Shown: in pieces, positions 54,431 through 64,000 of the stretch | How positions within the stretch are numbered: position 1 is the stretch's first letter | Layout of the letters: every line of letters begins with the position of its first letter | Source of the DNA: Plectosphaerella cucumerina | Taxonomy: Eukaryota; Ascomycota; Sordariomycetes; Glomerellales; Plectosphaerellaceae | DNA length: 64,000 bases | Assembly: GCA_020746995.1 (NCBI GenBank) | Contig: JAGPXD010000005.1 | Span: 2,790,001 to 2,854,000, forward strand | Reading direction: 5' to 3' | Translations under genes and position numbers: made by a program | Notes under the pieces: generated by a model | What the model was told of the DNA's origin: nothing | What the model saw: only the letters and a program-made list of their open reading frames with translations | Databases searched by the model: none

Positions 54431-55250
54431 TAACAAGGGTCTTTCCAGTCCCTTGGATCTAGAGCTTCCGATTAATCGTTCTTACCAACTGAAAGCAAGC
54501 AGGGAGTGGTTGGGGAGTCAGACGGAGAAGGAACATCGGCAAAGGCACGTGCTTTGGCTTTGGAGTTGGCCGAGTGTGTATTCTGGGCCCTTCAGGACTT
54601 GTGCGTGCACGTGATGTTGTCGGACTTTGTTCAATGACACGAAGTTCTCGAATAAGCTCATCCGTCCTCGGTGTCGTCTCTTCAAAGCTCTCGCCAAGAC
54701 GTCGTCCAGACTTGTCCGTAGAAGCAGATGGAATGGAGTCGTCGTTCCCGTCTTGAACATTCCCGGTCCTTCATCTTGGCTGCCGCGCCCAGAGACTTGG
54801 AGAAAAGTTGGGGTAAAGTACAGCCGCGGGCCCGGCGGCCCCCTGAACCGTGCATTGAAGCATGGGTGTCCAATCAGCCTAAGCCCGCCTGGGGCGTCGT
54901 GCTAACGCGAAACGGCGCCAGAGGCCGGGGCCTCTCCGCAAAAGGGCCGTGGAGGGCGCTGGCGCTGGAGCTTGCTGCAGGTCACGGTGGCAGAAAAATG
55001 GACGGGGTACAAAGACAGAAGAGGAGCTCACGTCACCTCTCTGCGCTGCGCCGGTCCAGAACTCTGTCCAGTTCTCACGACCTCACCACTCCCACCACCT
55101 CCACCGCCATCGCCGTGATACCCTCTCTCTCTTTCTAGTGTCGCTGAGAGACGATGAACTGAGCGCTGGACACATTCTTACCAACTTCTCCCCCCTCGAA
55201 ACCCCCGAAGCCGATCCCGACACCCCGCCAACCTCCAGCTGCTCTTCGCA
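54431..55250. promoter_or_regulatory. SEC12 upstream region
   Basis: The region between the motif cluster and the SEC12 ATG shows no coding frame with family features. The last ~200 bp are C/T/A-rich as in other leaders. Confidence 0.45.
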
Positions 55251-57197
55251 ATGGCCTCCCGTCTGCCCGTCGCGAGGGCGACCCTCGCATACCCTCCCTA
55301 CGCCTGCGACTTTGATCCCAACGACCCGAACAGGCTCGTCATCGGCGGTGGTGGCGGCGCGAACAGGAGTGGTGTCGCCAACAGAATCGTAGGTCCTTCT
55401 CTTGCGACCGTCCCCTTCTGAAGCGCAAGCAACTAACCCCTCCTCAAGACAGTCATCGATGCCTCCAGCAAGGACACCGACCTCCCCATCGCCGGCGAGA
55501 TTGATCTGAGCCGCGACGAAGACAGCATCAACACCCTGGCTGTCGGACACACCAAGCCCGCCGCCGGCAAGAAGCCCGCCTCGACCTTCATCTACGCTGG
55601 CATCAACTCAACCGCTGCCGAGATCGAAAAGGGCAAGAACCAGCACTTCCGCACATTCTCCCTGTCTCCCGCTGCCGCAAAGTCCACCAAGTCCTCCAAG
55701 AAGGAGAAGAAGAGCGACGAAGCCGCTGCCGCCACCCCCGAACACACCCTCGAGCTGGCCGAGACGTCCCGCCTCGCCCTCTTCGAACACACCGATGGCG
55801 ACAAGGACGCCTACCAGCGTCTGCTGCGCATCTCCGCCCCCTACCCCGGCACAACCAAGCAGATCGGCGCCGTAGCCACCGGCTTCGCCAAGCAGCCCCA
55901 GATCGCCCTCTTTGAGGTGAGCCCCACCCAAGAGCTGGACCCCAAGGGTGTCCTCGAGCTCTCCAGGGAGGCGACGGACCTCGACGTCATCCAGACCGGC
56001 GAGCACACCTTCCAGGTCGCCTACTGCACTGAGAAGGAGCTCTTCACGAGTGACATCGATCTTGAAAAGGGCCAGGTCACCGAGCCCGTCTCCGTCCACA
56101 GCCTGACCGACAAGGGCACCGGGGTCATCCCCTCGTACAAGAGCATCCGCTATCTCGCCCCGGGCTTCATCATGGGCCTCCTCAACCTCCCCAAGAGCTC
56201 TGGATCCGTCCTCATCGCCGTTCGTCTGCCGACCACACCCGGTGGGGAGGGCCGCCTTGCGGTCAGCACCAAGCTTCCGAAGACGTTTGCAAAGTCCACC
56301 TCGCTGGCTGTGCGGAATGTCAACCCTCCGACTACGCCCGATGGCCTCCTGGGCGAGACCCAGTTCCTCGTCGCAGTCTCCAGCGGCCAGTCGCTTTCCC
56401 TGTGGACCCTCAAGCACACCCAGCTGGGCGACCTCGGCATTCTCATCGACTTCCTCACATTCTCGACCCTGAAGGACGTACACCCCCTCAGTATCACATC
56501 GCTGGCCATCTCGTCCATGGTGCCCGCAGACGCCGAGGTCCCTGGTTCCAAGCCCACCCTCAAGCTGGCGTCAGTATCGATGAACAACACCGTCGCAGTC
56601 CACTCTATTCCCCTCAAGGACGTGTCGAAGAAGGGCGAGTCTCCCCGCTACGCCGTTGCCCTGTTCGCCTGGCGCCCTGGCACCGTCACCCTGATCCTCT
56701 TCGTCCTCCTGCTTATCCTTGGCGTCGCTCTTCCCACGAGACTGATAGTCAACAACGGAATCTTCGGCCTCATCGATGCCGACAAGGCGTGGAAAAACAT
56801 GCAGGCATGGGAAAACGGCCCCCCTGTCTCCACCTCCACCTCCACGGCAACGCGCTCGCCGCACGACCCCACGCCCGAGGTCCTCACCGGTAGCGAGTTC
56901 ATCTCCAACCTTCTCGGCGGCTTCAACGGCATCGGCCAGGACGGACCCTACTTCGTCCACGAGGGCGAGGCCAAGGAGGCCGACAAGCCCAAGATTCAGG
57001 CGGCCGTTCACGATGAGGGGGTGCACGGCCCGGCCAAGTCGTGGGAGCAGCTGAGCCCAAAGCAGAAGTCACTGTGGAAGAAGAGGCTCTCTGACGCGGG
57101 GCATTGGGCCGAGGATATGGGAGAGACGGTCTTCAAGGGCATCGTCTTCTCGGAGATTGCGGGCGTCGTGGCCGAGGCGGTGCGGGCGGCTGTTTAG
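55251..57197 (+). CDS. SEC12: Sar1 guanine nucleotide exchange factor SEC12 (PREB-like)
   Basis: There are two exons, 55251-55388 and 55449-57197, with a 60-bp intron (GTAGGT...CAAG, branch ACTAACC), giving 628 aa. The N-terminus has the Gly-rich loop VIGGGGGANRSGVANRI typical of Sec12, which contacts Sar1. The cytosolic part (about 1-450) forms a WD40-like propeller with weak repeats, and a Lys/Ser-rich insert lies at about 120-145. One transmembrane helix (about 457-478; TVTLILFVLLLILGVALP) precedes a ~150-residue luminal domain. Sec12 sits in the ER and loads Sar1 with GTP to start COPII vesicle budding; this is family knowledge. The acceptor at 55448 was chosen over CAG at 55452 because only the former keeps the propeller frame (TVIDASSKD). 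The ALDH gene follows 510 bp downstream on the same strand. Confidence 0.9.
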
Positions 57198-57707
57198 GGA
57201 AGGGGTTCATGATGACGAGGAGTTCATGTCATTTGGGTGGTGATACCCGAGTGGGGGTGAAGGTTCTGGCTTGGCTGGTACATAGCTGACAGGATGTGAT
57301 AAATTAATGTTGCTCACTTGCTAGGTGTCATGAGCTTGAGAGGAAAAGGGGCTGCTGGAGTGTGCTTATGTCAGCCGATTTCCAACCTCAGATCACGATG
57401 AGTGCGAGGTCCCTCCCCACCTTCAACCTCGACCTTGCACCATTTCCCCCGGCACTGGACATTAGTCTTTCGCTCGTTTGAACTCGCAGACACATCTCAT
57501 AAGCTCATCCTCTGTCATTTGAAGCTTTTCAAGCTCATCGGTTTCACTGCTTTCAACGTGACAGCGTGGCCTCTCGACACCCCCGTGCGACATCTACCCC
57601 CTCCCCTCCTTCTCAGCACTGTGTCCAGGTGCCTGCAGATTATCCCGGCATCTTGCATTGGCTCGCTGCAGACCAGACGTTTCAATCTGCAAGCCTTCCG
57701 CGGCCGC
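57198..57707 (+). promoter_or_regulatory. intergenic region between SEC12 and aldehyde dehydrogenase
   Basis: It contains the SEC12 3' UTR and the ALDH promoter and leader. The ALDH frame is open back to about 57402 but has no in-frame ATG before 57708. An out-of-frame ATG at 57398 could start a short upstream frame. Confidence 0.45.
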
Positions 57708-59386
57708 ATGCAGGCGGCCATGTCGCGGCACATCATGTCCCGGCCGGCGGGGCTCTTGTGCCTGACGTCGAGGACGGCGCCGCCTTCTCAAATCTCATTG
57801 AGCCGAGCCTATGAGATATCCAGACGAAATCTGAGCTTCTCGAGAAGACTACAGACAGAAATAACTCTGCGAGCACTCAACGGTCTCGAGTGGAAACAGC
57901 CAACAGGTCTATTTATCAACAACCAATTCGTCGAAAGCAGCAACGGCCAGAAGATGACCACCATCGACCCCTTGTAAGACTCCCCACTCTCACTTCCGGA
58001 GCACAAACCAACATCCCCAGCACCGAACAAGAAATCTGCTCCGTCAGCGCCGCCACAGAAGAAGACGTCAACACCGCCGTCTCCTCCGCCCGCTCCGCCC
58101 TCACAGAATCCTGGACCCTCGACCCCTCCCTCCGCTCCCGCCTCCTCCACCGCCTCGCCGACCTCGTCGACGCCAACCTCCACCGTCTCGCCACCATAGA
58201 AACCCTCGACAACGGCAAGCCCTACCACGCCGGCAGTCTCCTCGACGTCCCCGAGGTCGCCACAACCCTGCGCTACTACGCCGGCTGGGCCGACAAGCTC
58301 CACGGCCACTCCATCCTCTGCGGCCCCGACAAGCTCGCCTACACCCTCCGCGAGCCCCTCGGCGTGTGTGCCCAGATCATCCCCTGGAACTACCCCCTCC
58401 TCATGGCCGCGTGGAAGCTCGGCCCCGCTCTGGCGGCGGGGAATACCGTCGTGCTTAAGCCGGCGGAGCAGACGCCGTTGAGTATCCTCTCTCTTGCTGA
58501 GCTCGTGCGCGAGGCTGGCTTCCCTCGTGGTGTGGTAAATATACTCAACGGTCATGGTCGCGAGGCCGGTGCCGCTCTCGCACGTCATCCAGACGTAGAC
58601 AAGGTTGCATTTACAGGAAGTACCGCTACAGGAAGGGAGATTATGCGTCTCGCCGCCGGGACGTTGAAGAACATCACCCTCGAAACAGGAGGAAAGTCCC
58701 CCCTCATCGTCTTTTCCGACGCAGACCTCGACCAAGCCGTCCACTGGGCCCATGAAGGGATCATGGCCAACCAAGGCCAAGTATGCACCGCAACCTCCCG
58801 CCTCCTCGTCCACGAAAGCATCCACGACGCCTTCCTCTCAAAATTCACCGCCGCCGTCCAAAAGATCTCCGTCCTCGGCAGCCCGTGGGACGAAAAGACC
58901 TACCAAGGCCCCCAAGTCACCCGCTCCCAGCTCACCACAATCCTCTCCCTCGTCCAATCCGCCCGCGACGAAGGCGCAACCGTCGCCCTAGGCGGCGTCC
59001 CCGCCTCCCCCTCCGGCCGGGGCTTCTTCGTCTCCCCCACCGTGCTAACAGATGTAACATCCGACATGCGCGTCTTCCGAGAGGAGATCTTCGGGCCCTG
59101 CGTGTCCGTGACGCGTTTTTCATCCGAGGATGAAGCAGTCCGTCTGGCGAACGACTCGTCCTACGGACTCGGCGCGGCGGTTTTCACTCGTGACCTGGCG
59201 CGAGCGCATCGCGTCGCGAGGCGCGTGCAAGCGGGAATGGTGTGGGTGAATAGCAGTAATGATTCAGACGTGCGCGTACCGTTTGGAGGGGTGAAGCAGA
59301 GCGGGATCGGGAGGGAGTTGGGCGAGGCGGGGATTGAGGCGTATACGGCTGTCAAAGCTGTGCATATCAATCTGTCGGGGGCTTAG
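57708..59386 (+). CDS. NAD(P)+-dependent aldehyde dehydrogenase, probably mitochondrial
   Basis: There are two exons, 57708-57973 and 58021-59386, with a 47-bp intron (GTAAGA...CCCAG), giving 543 aa. The first ~45 residues are Arg/Ser-rich without acidic residues until AYEIS (MSRHIMSRPAGLL, SRRNLSFSRRLQ), like a mitochondrial targeting sequence. The ALDH fold then follows. PWNYPLLMAAWKLGPALAAGNT is the cofactor and active-site Asn region. FTGSTATGREI is the Rossmann loop. LETGGKSP carries the general-base Glu, and NQGQVCTATSR the catalytic Cys. EEIFGPC and the C-terminal PFGGVKQSGIGRELGEAG are conserved. It oxidises an aldehyde to the acid; sequence alone does not fix the substrate, though the pattern resembles the broad betaine/general ALDH class. 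Start 57708 is the first in-frame ATG; those at 57720 and 57735 are alternatives. Confidence 0.93.
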
Positions 59387-60639
59387 GGCATACATGCTTC
59401 ACTTAAAGCGCAATTGTCTGGAATCTTGGACAGCATCTCAGTCTGTTTCATCGTGTTGATAGAGAGAAGACGTCGCCTCCTTGGTGATGCTGCAAGACTC
59501 CGATCGTCAGCCCCGAGTCTCCACTCTTCTCGGCCCCACTTCCGGCACGTCCCCCGACCGCACCCCGGACTCGTTGTACCCTCGGGACATCTCCCAACAG
59601 CATACACATCCAGCGACCGAGTCACCCCAGGAACTTCCAGATATCTCTCAGACACTTGATACCTATGTTCTTCATGTCATGCACTGGCAGCCATGGCTCC
59701 GTTATCCCACTATCACTCAGCTACCCCCCGCCATTTCCTTCCTCCCCCCTAGATCTCCCCCAGACTTCCATCCGAAGAGACAACATCCCCAAACACCCTC
59801 AGCCAACCCTTCCTCCTCCCCCATGACGTGTTCTCCGCCTCGTGACGCTGCGCCGATGCACGCATCAGCTCCTCGCCACCCCCAGGCGCCCTTCGCTCGT
59901 GACTGGCCAGCCCCAGATGACATGCATCTGCAGCGTCCGCCCCGTCTGACGCGCCTCCCCAGAAGTGGTGTGGGTGGTACTCTCGCATTGCCGCATGCTG
60001 CATGCGACCCCCATCGACAACTCACCTCTGAGCTGGCCCGGTTGGCGCCTAAACAGCTGAGGCACCGCCACGCAAAAGAAGCACCCGACTTGTACGAAAA
60101 TTCGCAGTATGTATCCATTTTCCGCTGGCTCAAACCCGCTCTATGTCTACCGCTAGTACTGTACAAACCTAGCAGCGCATCTTCCCACCAGCCATGTTGC
60201 CGGTCTCGGCCCAACGTGTGAGTAAAAAGCAATAAACAGTTCCCCGGCCCCCCTTGATCCGCAAACCGGCACCCTCTTCTGAAGCAATCTGGTATCCAAG
60301 AGTAAGGTAGTACGCTAGGGGATATCTTGTGACAAATGAAACTTGAAGGAAAAAAAGAAAATCACCGTAGACCATCAGGTGTCTGTGGGATGTTGACCCC
60401 GACCATGCCCTTGCTCAGTACAGGTAATCCCTGTGGCCGATATACGCGCAACTGCAGATGGGCACAACTCAGCCGTGTACCTCGAGAAAGCACCTTCGAA
60501 CGCCCGCCTCGCCACCATCCACTCGGTTGCCCGATGTATCCACCTTTCTTGTGATCCCAGAGGTATGCAGAACGACGAACTGAAAAGAAAAATGTTGTAG
60601 ATGCTGCCGGCACAGCTGAAGGAGTCCTGCCGGAGGACT
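59387..60639. other. convergent 3' region between ALDH and bZIP gene
   Basis: It holds both 3' UTRs. A 246-codon plus-strand frame (59481-60221) exists, but it is Pro/His/Ser-rich low complexity with mixed codon use and no motif, so I do not call it a gene. Confidence 0.5.
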
Positions 60640-62634
60640 TTATCTCGGGTTGTGAGGGTTCTGTGGACCCTGGTATGGGTGAGGAGGAGGAGCAGGCGGG
60701 TTGCCTTGAAGGGACGGGTGCGCGAGACCCGGTTGCTCCGTGATATGATGCACCCAGCCGGTCTCGTGCGGCACGCGTGGATATGTCGGGTATGGCGGAC
60801 CGCCGGCGGTCTGTGTCGGAACGTTGTCGCGTGCGACACCCTCCACCGCTCGGAGTGAGGGAAGCCGTGAGCTTGCGGGGAGCGGAGGGGAAGGCTCGGA
60901 AGAGCTTCCATATCCCTGTCCTGAGATGGAAGGGAGAGGAGCAGGGCCAGGAGAGACAGGTGCGTAGTTCGGCAAAGTCGAGTCAGGGCCTGGGCCTTTG
61001 GTTCGGCGCCGTCGGGTTGGCCTCTCGGTCATTGGTGCTGCAGAGGCAGGGCGAGACACACCGGCTCGCAGCGAGCCCGGGTCCGACGAGCTGCCCTCAG
61101 GCAGCGAGAGCGGTGCACCTGCTGGCGGGCTTGGGGGTCCGGCGGCCTGATCCGCATAGGGGGTTCGTAGCAGAATGTCCTTGAGCCGCGCCCTCTCCGC
61201 CCTGTAAAAGTCACGCTCGTGCTGCATTGCCGCTAGCTGTGCTTTCAGTTCCCGGTGTTCACTTTCCAACATCTGGCGCTCTTCCTTTTTGCGGTAACGA
61301 TGGCGGTGAGACGCCGTCGCATTGCGTTGTCTCTTCTCGTCCATCTGGCGGGATGCGTTGTTTGTGTCGAGCTCGATTGTTAGGAGCTCGCCACCTGGTC
61401 CAGATGCCATCGTCAACGTCGGCTTTCCGCCGTCGAAGCCACCGTTGGCCGCAACAGAAAGGAGGGTTCGATACAGCGGCGTGCCCACCGGCTCCTCTGC
61501 CGATTGCGAAGGGGACTGAGCTGTTGTCGGGGACGGGGCGTTGTGCTGGCCAGGCGGCGGGTGTCCTTGTTGGACCGGCCAATTCTGCGGGCGAGGTGCC
61601 CCCGATGGCTGCATGTGGCTACCGAACCGGGGATAGGGAATGATGGGCTGTGACATGGACCGTACGCCTTGGGACAGAGCACCAGGAGGACGATCCGGGG
61701 CTCTGTGTCCAGGAAAGGGTAGCGCGTGGATGCCGTGTACGTTGTGTCCAGCTGGTGACGCTTCGGGACCGCGCTCTGGGTATCGTGGCAGTGATGGATC
61801 AGGAGCCAGGGTGGGGGAGTGTTCTGGAAGACCAGAGCCACCGAACCTCTCGGGTGGCCCTCTGTTCAGCTCTGCCGGCGGACCGGAAAGCGGACTCGCG
61901 ATCTGCCGCGGGTTGTTGATGGCCGGGAAAGGATACGATGTCGCAGGCGAGCCGCGTTCACTGGGTGTCCGCGCGAGGGGAGTGGTGACAGGCTGCGGAG
62001 GACCATGCCCTGAAAACATGTACGGTCGAGGAGTACCTGTAGGCGTGCTAAGATGGCTCACAGGTCCACCATACGGCGACGTCTGTAGTTCCGGAAGGCG
62101 TCTGTCCGCGGGTGGAGCGTTGGCAGGGTTGATGAGGCCATGAATACCGAGCGAGCGGGACGAGGCCGGACGCGAGCTGTCTTCTAGATGGGCGCCACCA
62201 TGCTGGCCTCGGACGCCGACCTCTGGCGCATGCTGTTGTTCGTTGGCTGCAGGTACCGTTCGGGGGGAAGGAGACTGGACTGGTTCTCGAGGCTGCTCGG
62301 CTGTTCGCCCGCTCCACGACATGGGCGCCTTTTCACCTGCTCCCTCCGGATGGGGAGGACTGGCACATTGGCCGCCCGAGCCCGGGACGAGTGATCCTGT
62401 GTGCGAGGGCTTCGAGTCCTGCTGCTGGTGATACGACTGCGGCTTGGTATTACTGTCTTGCCTCTCGGGCCTCGACGTCGTGTTATGCGGAGGTCTCGGG
62501 TTTTCTGAGTCCCGACCCTCGGGATCGTGCTGCTGTTGCCCCGAGGATCGGACAAAGGAGTTGACGGTGACAGCCAGCTTGCCGAGAGGTTGCCAAGGGA
62601 CTGTCTGGTGTGAACCAAGCAGTCCTTGCGGTCT
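60640..62634 (-). CDS. bZIP transcription factor (5' exon unresolved)
   Basis: The main exon ends at the stop at 60640-60642. From the ATG at 62322 the frame gives 560 aa. However, the frame stays open upstream to 62634, where a CTAACAG acceptor-like sequence occurs. The extra 104 codons are Gln/Ser/Pro-rich with protein-like composition and no ATG. A 5' exon further right is therefore likely, and I give 62634 as the edge of the supported exon. The bZIP domain lies at about residues 328-385 counted from 62322: basic region EKRQRNATASHRHRYRKKEER, then a zipper beginning LESEHRELKAQLAAMQHERD. The basic region has N-x2-A with His-Arg in place of the usual Cys/Ser-Arg. Flanks are Pro/Ser/Gly-rich, and a second basic patch (RPTRRRRTKGPG) follows at about 435. 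It should bind DNA as a dimer; target genes are unknown. Confidence 0.82.
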   Translation of the reverse strand, partial: RPQGLLGSHQTVPWQPLGKLAVTVNSFVRSSGQQQHDPEGRDSENPRPPHNTTSRPERQDSNTKPQSYHQQQDSKPSHTGSLVPGSGGQCASPPHPEGAGEKAPMSWSGRTAEQPREPVQSPSPRTVPAANEQQHAPEVGVRGQHGGAHLEDSSRPASSRSLGIHGLINPANAPPADRRLPELQTSPYGGPVSHLSTPTGTPRPYMFSGHGPPQPVTTPLARTPSERGSPATSYPFPAINNPRQIASPLSGPPAELNRGPPERFGGSGLPEHSPTLAPDPSLPRYPERGPEASPAGHNVHGIHALPFPGHRAPDRPPGALSQGVRSMSQPIIPYPRFGSHMQPSGAPRPQNWPVQQGHPPPGQHNAPSPTTAQSPSQSAEEPVGTPLYRTLLSVAANGGFDGGKPTLTMASGPGGELLTIELDTNNASRQMDEKRQRNATASHRHRYRKKEERQMLESEHRELKAQLAAMQHERDFYRAERARLKDILLRTPYADQAAGPPSPPAGAPLSLPEGSSSDPGSLRAGVSRPASAAPMTERPTRRRRTKGPGPDSTLPNYAPVSPGPAPLPSISGQGYGSSSEPSPPLPASSRLPSLRAVEGVARDNVPTQTAGGPPYPTYPRVPHETGWVHHITEQPGLAHPSLQGNPPAPPPHPYQGPQNPHNPR

Positions 62635-64000
62635 CTGTTAGGGTGTGAGGATGGTTTCGATCAGGGGAGGTGCTCGAGAGAGCTGATGAAGTACTGATTA
62701 GGTCCTTTCGATTAGATCTAGTCGGCTTGGAGGTTGAACAGAGATAGGTGGACAAGCTGCCAGTGGACCCTGTCCGGAGCTCGGGTTTGTGGCGGTGTTA
62801 GGCAACGTGCGGTTGTCTGGCTCTGGGGGGGAGATGACCGGGTTTTGTGGTTGCGAGTGGGCACGGGGTCCGCTTTGATACGGGAGTCGTCGATCCAGTT
62901 GCCAGGACTTGTTGGCGAGGGTCGAAGTAGTCGTGTTGGTGAAGGGGAGGGAGGGAACCAGTCAGACGAAGGCACGTCTCCAACGTCCACTCATATCTGG
63001 GCAGGTGAGATGCACGTCTTGTATGGATGGCGAGAGAACGGGGGCCTGGACTGGAGCACACTAGGCTCGCAGTAGCCGGATCAGCCAACGTGAGGCGGAT
63101 TCACCTCGCAGCGGCGGTCCAGGGAAAGTCGTCCGGGGTTTGGGCTGTTGCGTAGCGAGTCCTCTGGGCGTGGGATCCGCCTTTCTGCGTTCTTGCGGTG
63201 TCTGGAAAGGCAGTGCAGTGCAGAACAGCAGAGCAGGGGAAGATAGGAAGGGGAGGATGGCGTTCAAAGTCCCTGGCCAAGCGTGTGGATGTCCTCGTAT
63301 GTACTGTTGCAGGACAGGACAAGATGCTGGGCAGGAAACAAGAAAGAGATGTGTTGAAGAAAAGAAGGAAAAGAGAAAAAAAGAGACAAGACGAGGCCCC
63401 GGCAGTGGCAGGAAAGAGATTGTCGTCGCTAGCAGGCCTGTCTCTCCCGAGTCCATCCCCCTCCGTGACCCTCCTCCTCCTCTTCCTACTGTGACCATGG
63501 GGGGCAGGGTTCTGAAGCGAATAGATCCCCAGTGACCACCCATTCATTCTGGCGGGGGCGGTGTTTGGGGACAGGCGGCTTCTCATTTGCCCAGGGCCCT
63601 GCGTGTTTCCACGCAGCATCGCTGGCGCACCCCCCCTGGCAAGTGTCTACCGGGGAAGCAAGCAGGCCCTCGAGAGTGGCAGGGGACGAGGGGCCGAGGG
63701 GCTCAAGATGGGATGGGATGGCAAGGATGGGTGGAGGCGTGACGGGGGGTGGACCAAGAAGGTGGGAACGGATACCTGGGCCCTCGTGGGCTGTGGATGA
63801 GCCAGGTCCGGCCGGCGGGGTGGTGCCTGTGCAGGACAGGGACAGGGGTGCGCGGCCACCACCCAAGTCCTCCGCCGTCCGGCACCAAGGAGGTCGACGG
63901 GGTGGATAGGTCTGGCAGTGAGTGTGTGGACCAGGTCGACCACGCTGGAGAGTGCTGAATTCGGGCGAGTTGGGCAGGAGGGCCCAACGCATCGGGACGA
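62635..64000. other. region upstream of the bZIP gene, possible 5' exon(s)
   Basis: On the minus strand this should contain the 5' exon, leader and promoter of the bZIP gene. Several protein-like but unprovable frames occur, for example one starting MNGWSLGIY at about 63553, and one without ATG running over 62990-62718. I cannot choose the true first exon by eye. No other gene is supported. Confidence 0.4.

Noticed and set aside
59481..60221. 246-codon plus-strand frame downstream of ALDH
   Set aside because: It is low-complexity Pro/His/Ser-rich with no motif and mixed codon use, and it lies where two converging 3' UTRs are expected.
1..64000. tRNA genes, CRISPR arrays or an intact transposase
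   Set aside because: I looked for GGTTCGANTCC-type B boxes on both strands and found none with a matching A box; there are no spaced short repeats and no transposase motifs.

Overview
The window is 64 kb of nuclear DNA from a filamentous ascomycete (Pezizomycotina, most likely a sordariomycete). The evidence is short introns (45-60 bp) with GTRNGT donors and CTAAC-type branch points, GC-rich coding regions with mostly C-ending codons, long pyrimidine-rich 5' leaders, and typical fungal families: a velvet regulator, fungal RAD23, BDP1 and BRE1, an ABCB drug pump and a DHA1 MFS pump. I support 18 protein-coding genes and found no rRNA, tRNA, CRISPR array or intact transposon by eye.

Layout, left to right. 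A 1-acyl-glycerol-3-phosphate acyltransferase (-) and a DENN-type LCHN-like protein (+) share a divergent promoter. After a 4.8-kb gene-free stretch come a four-helix membrane protein (+) and RAD23 (+). BDP1 (-) and the H2B ubiquitin ligase BRE1 (+) lie head to head. A SARAF-like ER calcium-entry regulator (-) is followed by a full ABCB multidrug transporter (+). A secreted, probably GPI-anchored protein of unknown function (+) sits between two large gene-free stretches (4.1 and 6.0 kb). Next are a VelC-type velvet regulator (+), a (6-4) photolyase/cryptochrome (+), a conserved protein of unknown function that I also recall from bacteria (+), and an MFS exporter (-). The right part holds an M18 aspartyl aminopeptidase (+), a small Cys/His-rich unknown (-) with a ~100-bp tandem-repeat array upstream, the Sar1 exchange factor SEC12 (+), an aldehyde dehydrogenase (+) and a bZIP factor (-).

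Most genes are housekeeping or regulatory and do not form a metabolic cluster. Loose themes are DNA and chromatin (RAD23, BRE1, BDP1, photolyase), ER and trafficking (acyltransferase, LCHN, SARAF, SEC12), export (ABCB, MFS), and light or development (velvet next to photolyase).

The least ordinary items are: the tandem array and a nearby cluster of TCGCCTGAGGCGA palindromes at 53.3-54.4 kb; an in-frame upstream start that would give the aminopeptidase a mitochondrial-type presequence; the fungal/bacterial protein of unknown function at 44.8-46.5 kb; a possible decayed HET-domain relic near 35.2 kb; a G-ending codon block inside the photolyase; and a missing 5' exon of the bZIP gene. I see no clearly new multi-gene system. 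All exon boundaries were read by eye from splice consensus and frame.
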